A stretch of DNA of 16,148 nt from UBA4582 sp047630175 (GTDB lineage Bacteria > Pseudomonadota > Gammaproteobacteria > Pseudomonadales > Azotimanducaceae): NCBI GenBank assembly GCA_047630175.1, contig JBLHVI010000070.1:1-16148 (forward strand). The letters are read 5' to 3'. How positions within the stretch are numbered: the stretch's first letter is position 1; every line of letters starts with the position of its first letter. This document shows, piece after piece, positions 15,066 through 16,148 of this stretch. A model generated the notes under the pieces. That model was not told the DNA's origin and ran no database searches. It was given only the letters and a program-made list of their open reading frames with translations. Made by a program: the position numbers and the translations under genes.

Positions 15066-16148
15066 ATGCCCACGCTTCAGGCCAAATACCCTTACTATCT
15101 GAATAACAAAGCGGTTTACGCCAACGAGGATCTTGAAGTCACCGATAAATATACCGGTGAAGTAGCTACGCGCTGCGCACTGGCTGACCCCAAGGCAATC
15201 GACGAAGGTATTGCCGGTGCTGTTCGAGCGACTGAACCCATGGCGAAAATGGCGTCGTACGAGAAAAAAGCTGTCCTAGAACACTGCGTGGGCCGTTTTA
15301 AGGAACGATTCGACGAGCTGGCCATGGCGCTATGTATCGAAGCTGGCAAGCCGATCAATGATGCGGAGGGCGAGGTGACGCGTCTGATCGACACGTTCCA
15401 GATCGCAGCTGAGGAATCTACGCGTATGCACGGTGAATTGCAGGCGTTAGATATCTCGCCCCGTGCTAAAGGCTATCAGGGGATGTGGAAGCGTGTTCCC
15501 ATCGGCCCCTGTTCTTTTATTTCGCCGTTTAACTTTCCGTTGAACTTAGCTGCCCACAAGATTGCGCCAGCACTGGCTGTGGGCTGCCCATTTGTGATGA
15601 AACCCGCGTCTCGCACACCGCTAGGTGCGATTATTATGGGTGAGATTTTAGCCGAGACAGACCTGCCGGAAGGCGCATTCTCAATCCTCGCCTGTTCGCG
15701 CGACGGGGCGGATCTGTTTACCGTTGACGACCGGCTTAAGCTGCTGTCTTTTACTGGCTCCCCCGATGTTGGTTGGGATTTGAAGGCTCGTTGCGGCAAG
15801 AAGAAAGTTGTGTTGGAACTAGGTGGCAACGCCGCAGTTGTTGTTGATGCGGACACAAAAAACCTAGATGACGCGGTTAATCGCATTATCTTTGGTGCTT
15901 TCTACCAGTCCGGTCAATCGTGTATCGGCGTCCAGCGGATCATGATCCATGCAGATATCTATGATGTGATGAAAGCTAAGTTGGTTGCCAAAACTGCCAC
16001 GCTGATCAAAGGCGATCCGAAACTGCGCGAGACTTTTATAGGGCCGATGATCTCGGAGAAAGAGGCAGCTCGCCTGCATAGCTGGATAGAAGCCGCTGCA
16101 GCGGCTGGCGGCAAGATCCTTTGCGGCGGCACGCGCAACGGTGCGATG
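15066..16148 (+). CDS. NAD(P)-dependent aldehyde dehydrogenase (3' end outside window)
   Basis: The first 361 codons of an aldehyde dehydrogenase are present; the usual family length is near 475, so about a quarter is missing at the right edge. Visible catalytic features are Asn156 (SPFNFP), Lys179 (MKPAS) for the cofactor ribose, FTGS in the cofactor domain, general base Glu251 (LELGGN) and the nucleophile Cys286 (SGQSCIG). The protein oxidises an aldehyde to the acid in the cytoplasm. Local motifs recall the lactaldehyde/phosphonoacetaldehyde/GapN-like subgroups, but the substrate cannot be fixed. GAGGA (15053-15057) is eight bases before ATG15066. The gene follows the ThDP enzyme by 72 bases, with a hairpin between, so the two are probably co-transcribed and may act in sequence. 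Confidence 0.9.
   Translation, partial: MPTLQAKYPYYLNNKAVYANEDLEVTDKYTGEVATRCALADPKAIDEGIAGAVRATEPMAKMASYEKKAVLEHCVGRFKERFDELAMALCIEAGKPINDAEGEVTRLIDTFQIAAEESTRMHGELQALDISPRAKGYQGMWKRVPIGPCSFISPFNFPLNLAAHKIAPALAVGCPFVMKPASRTPLGAIIMGEILAETDLPEGAFSILACSRDGADLFTVDDRLKLLSFTGSPDVGWDLKARCGKKKVVLELGGNAAVVVDADTKNLDDAVNRIIFGAFYQSGQSCIGVQRIMIHADIYDVMKAKLVAKTATLIKGDPKLRETFIGPMISEKEAARLHSWIEAAAAAGGKILCGGTRNGAM

Noticed and set aside
15476..15886. 136-codon open frame on the minus strand
   Set aside because: It lies wholly inside the aldehyde dehydrogenase gene and its translation shows only low-complexity Ser/Pro-rich sequence without a motif.
1..16148. CRISPR arrays, tRNA/rRNA genes, insertion sequences, phage or toxin-antitoxin genes
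   Set aside because: No regularly spaced repeats, no cloverleaf or rRNA motifs, and no transposase, integrase or toxin families were recognised on either strand.

Overview
The window carries ten protein-coding genes, all on the + strand, the last cut by the window edge. No rRNA, tRNA, CRISPR array, transposase or phage gene is visible. The gene content (paired Mdl-type ABC half-transporters, a paired FadE-type acyl-CoA dehydrogenase, PhoD, GST, an NhaC-type carrier, a catabolic-type acetolactate synthase) suggests an aerobic heterotrophic gammaproteobacterium or related proteobacterium, possibly marine. That is an inference from gene content only; nothing here is a taxonomic marker.

Layout. 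(1) 17-3698: two adjacent ABC exporter half-transporters. The first has a degenerate Walker B and the second a non-canonical signature motif, the pattern of an asymmetric heterodimer. (2) 3762-7189: a lipid/acyl-CoA catabolism block. A promoter precedes an SDR that resembles the 3-hydroxyacyl-CoA dehydrogenase domain of peroxisomal multifunctional enzyme type 2. A second promoter, overlapped by an inverted repeat, precedes two acyl-CoA dehydrogenase subunits whose catalytic and FAD-contacting residues are divided between them. (3) 7255-9567: a Tat-exported PhoD-type phosphatase/phosphodiesterase and a small glutathione S-transferase. (4) 9568-10390: about 820 bases with no convincing gene, containing one hairpin, a doubtful 50-codon ORF and a promoter candidate. 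(5) 10391-13167: an NhaC-family carrier overlapping by ATGA with a Cys/Met-metabolism PLP enzyme. This pair looks richer in G+C than the genes to its left and reads as an amino-acid uptake/degradation cassette, possibly acquired. (6) 13341-16148: a thiamine-diphosphate enzyme of the catabolic acetolactate synthase type, a short hairpin, then an NAD(P)-dependent aldehyde dehydrogenase open at the right edge.

How they may work together. The SDR and the ACAD pair supply the two oxidative steps of a beta-oxidation-like pathway, but hydratase, thiolase and CoA ligase are not in the window. The ACAD pair belongs to the type known from steroid side-chain and dicarboxylic acid degradation. The carrier plus PLP lyase could import and cleave a sulfur amino acid. 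The ThDP enzyme plus aldehyde dehydrogenase could decarboxylate or ligate a 2-oxo acid and oxidise an aldehyde. I see no clearly new defence or mobile system. The points most worth checking are the split-site dehydrogenase with its operator-like repeat, the carrier-lyase cassette, and the ThDP enzyme-ALDH pair.
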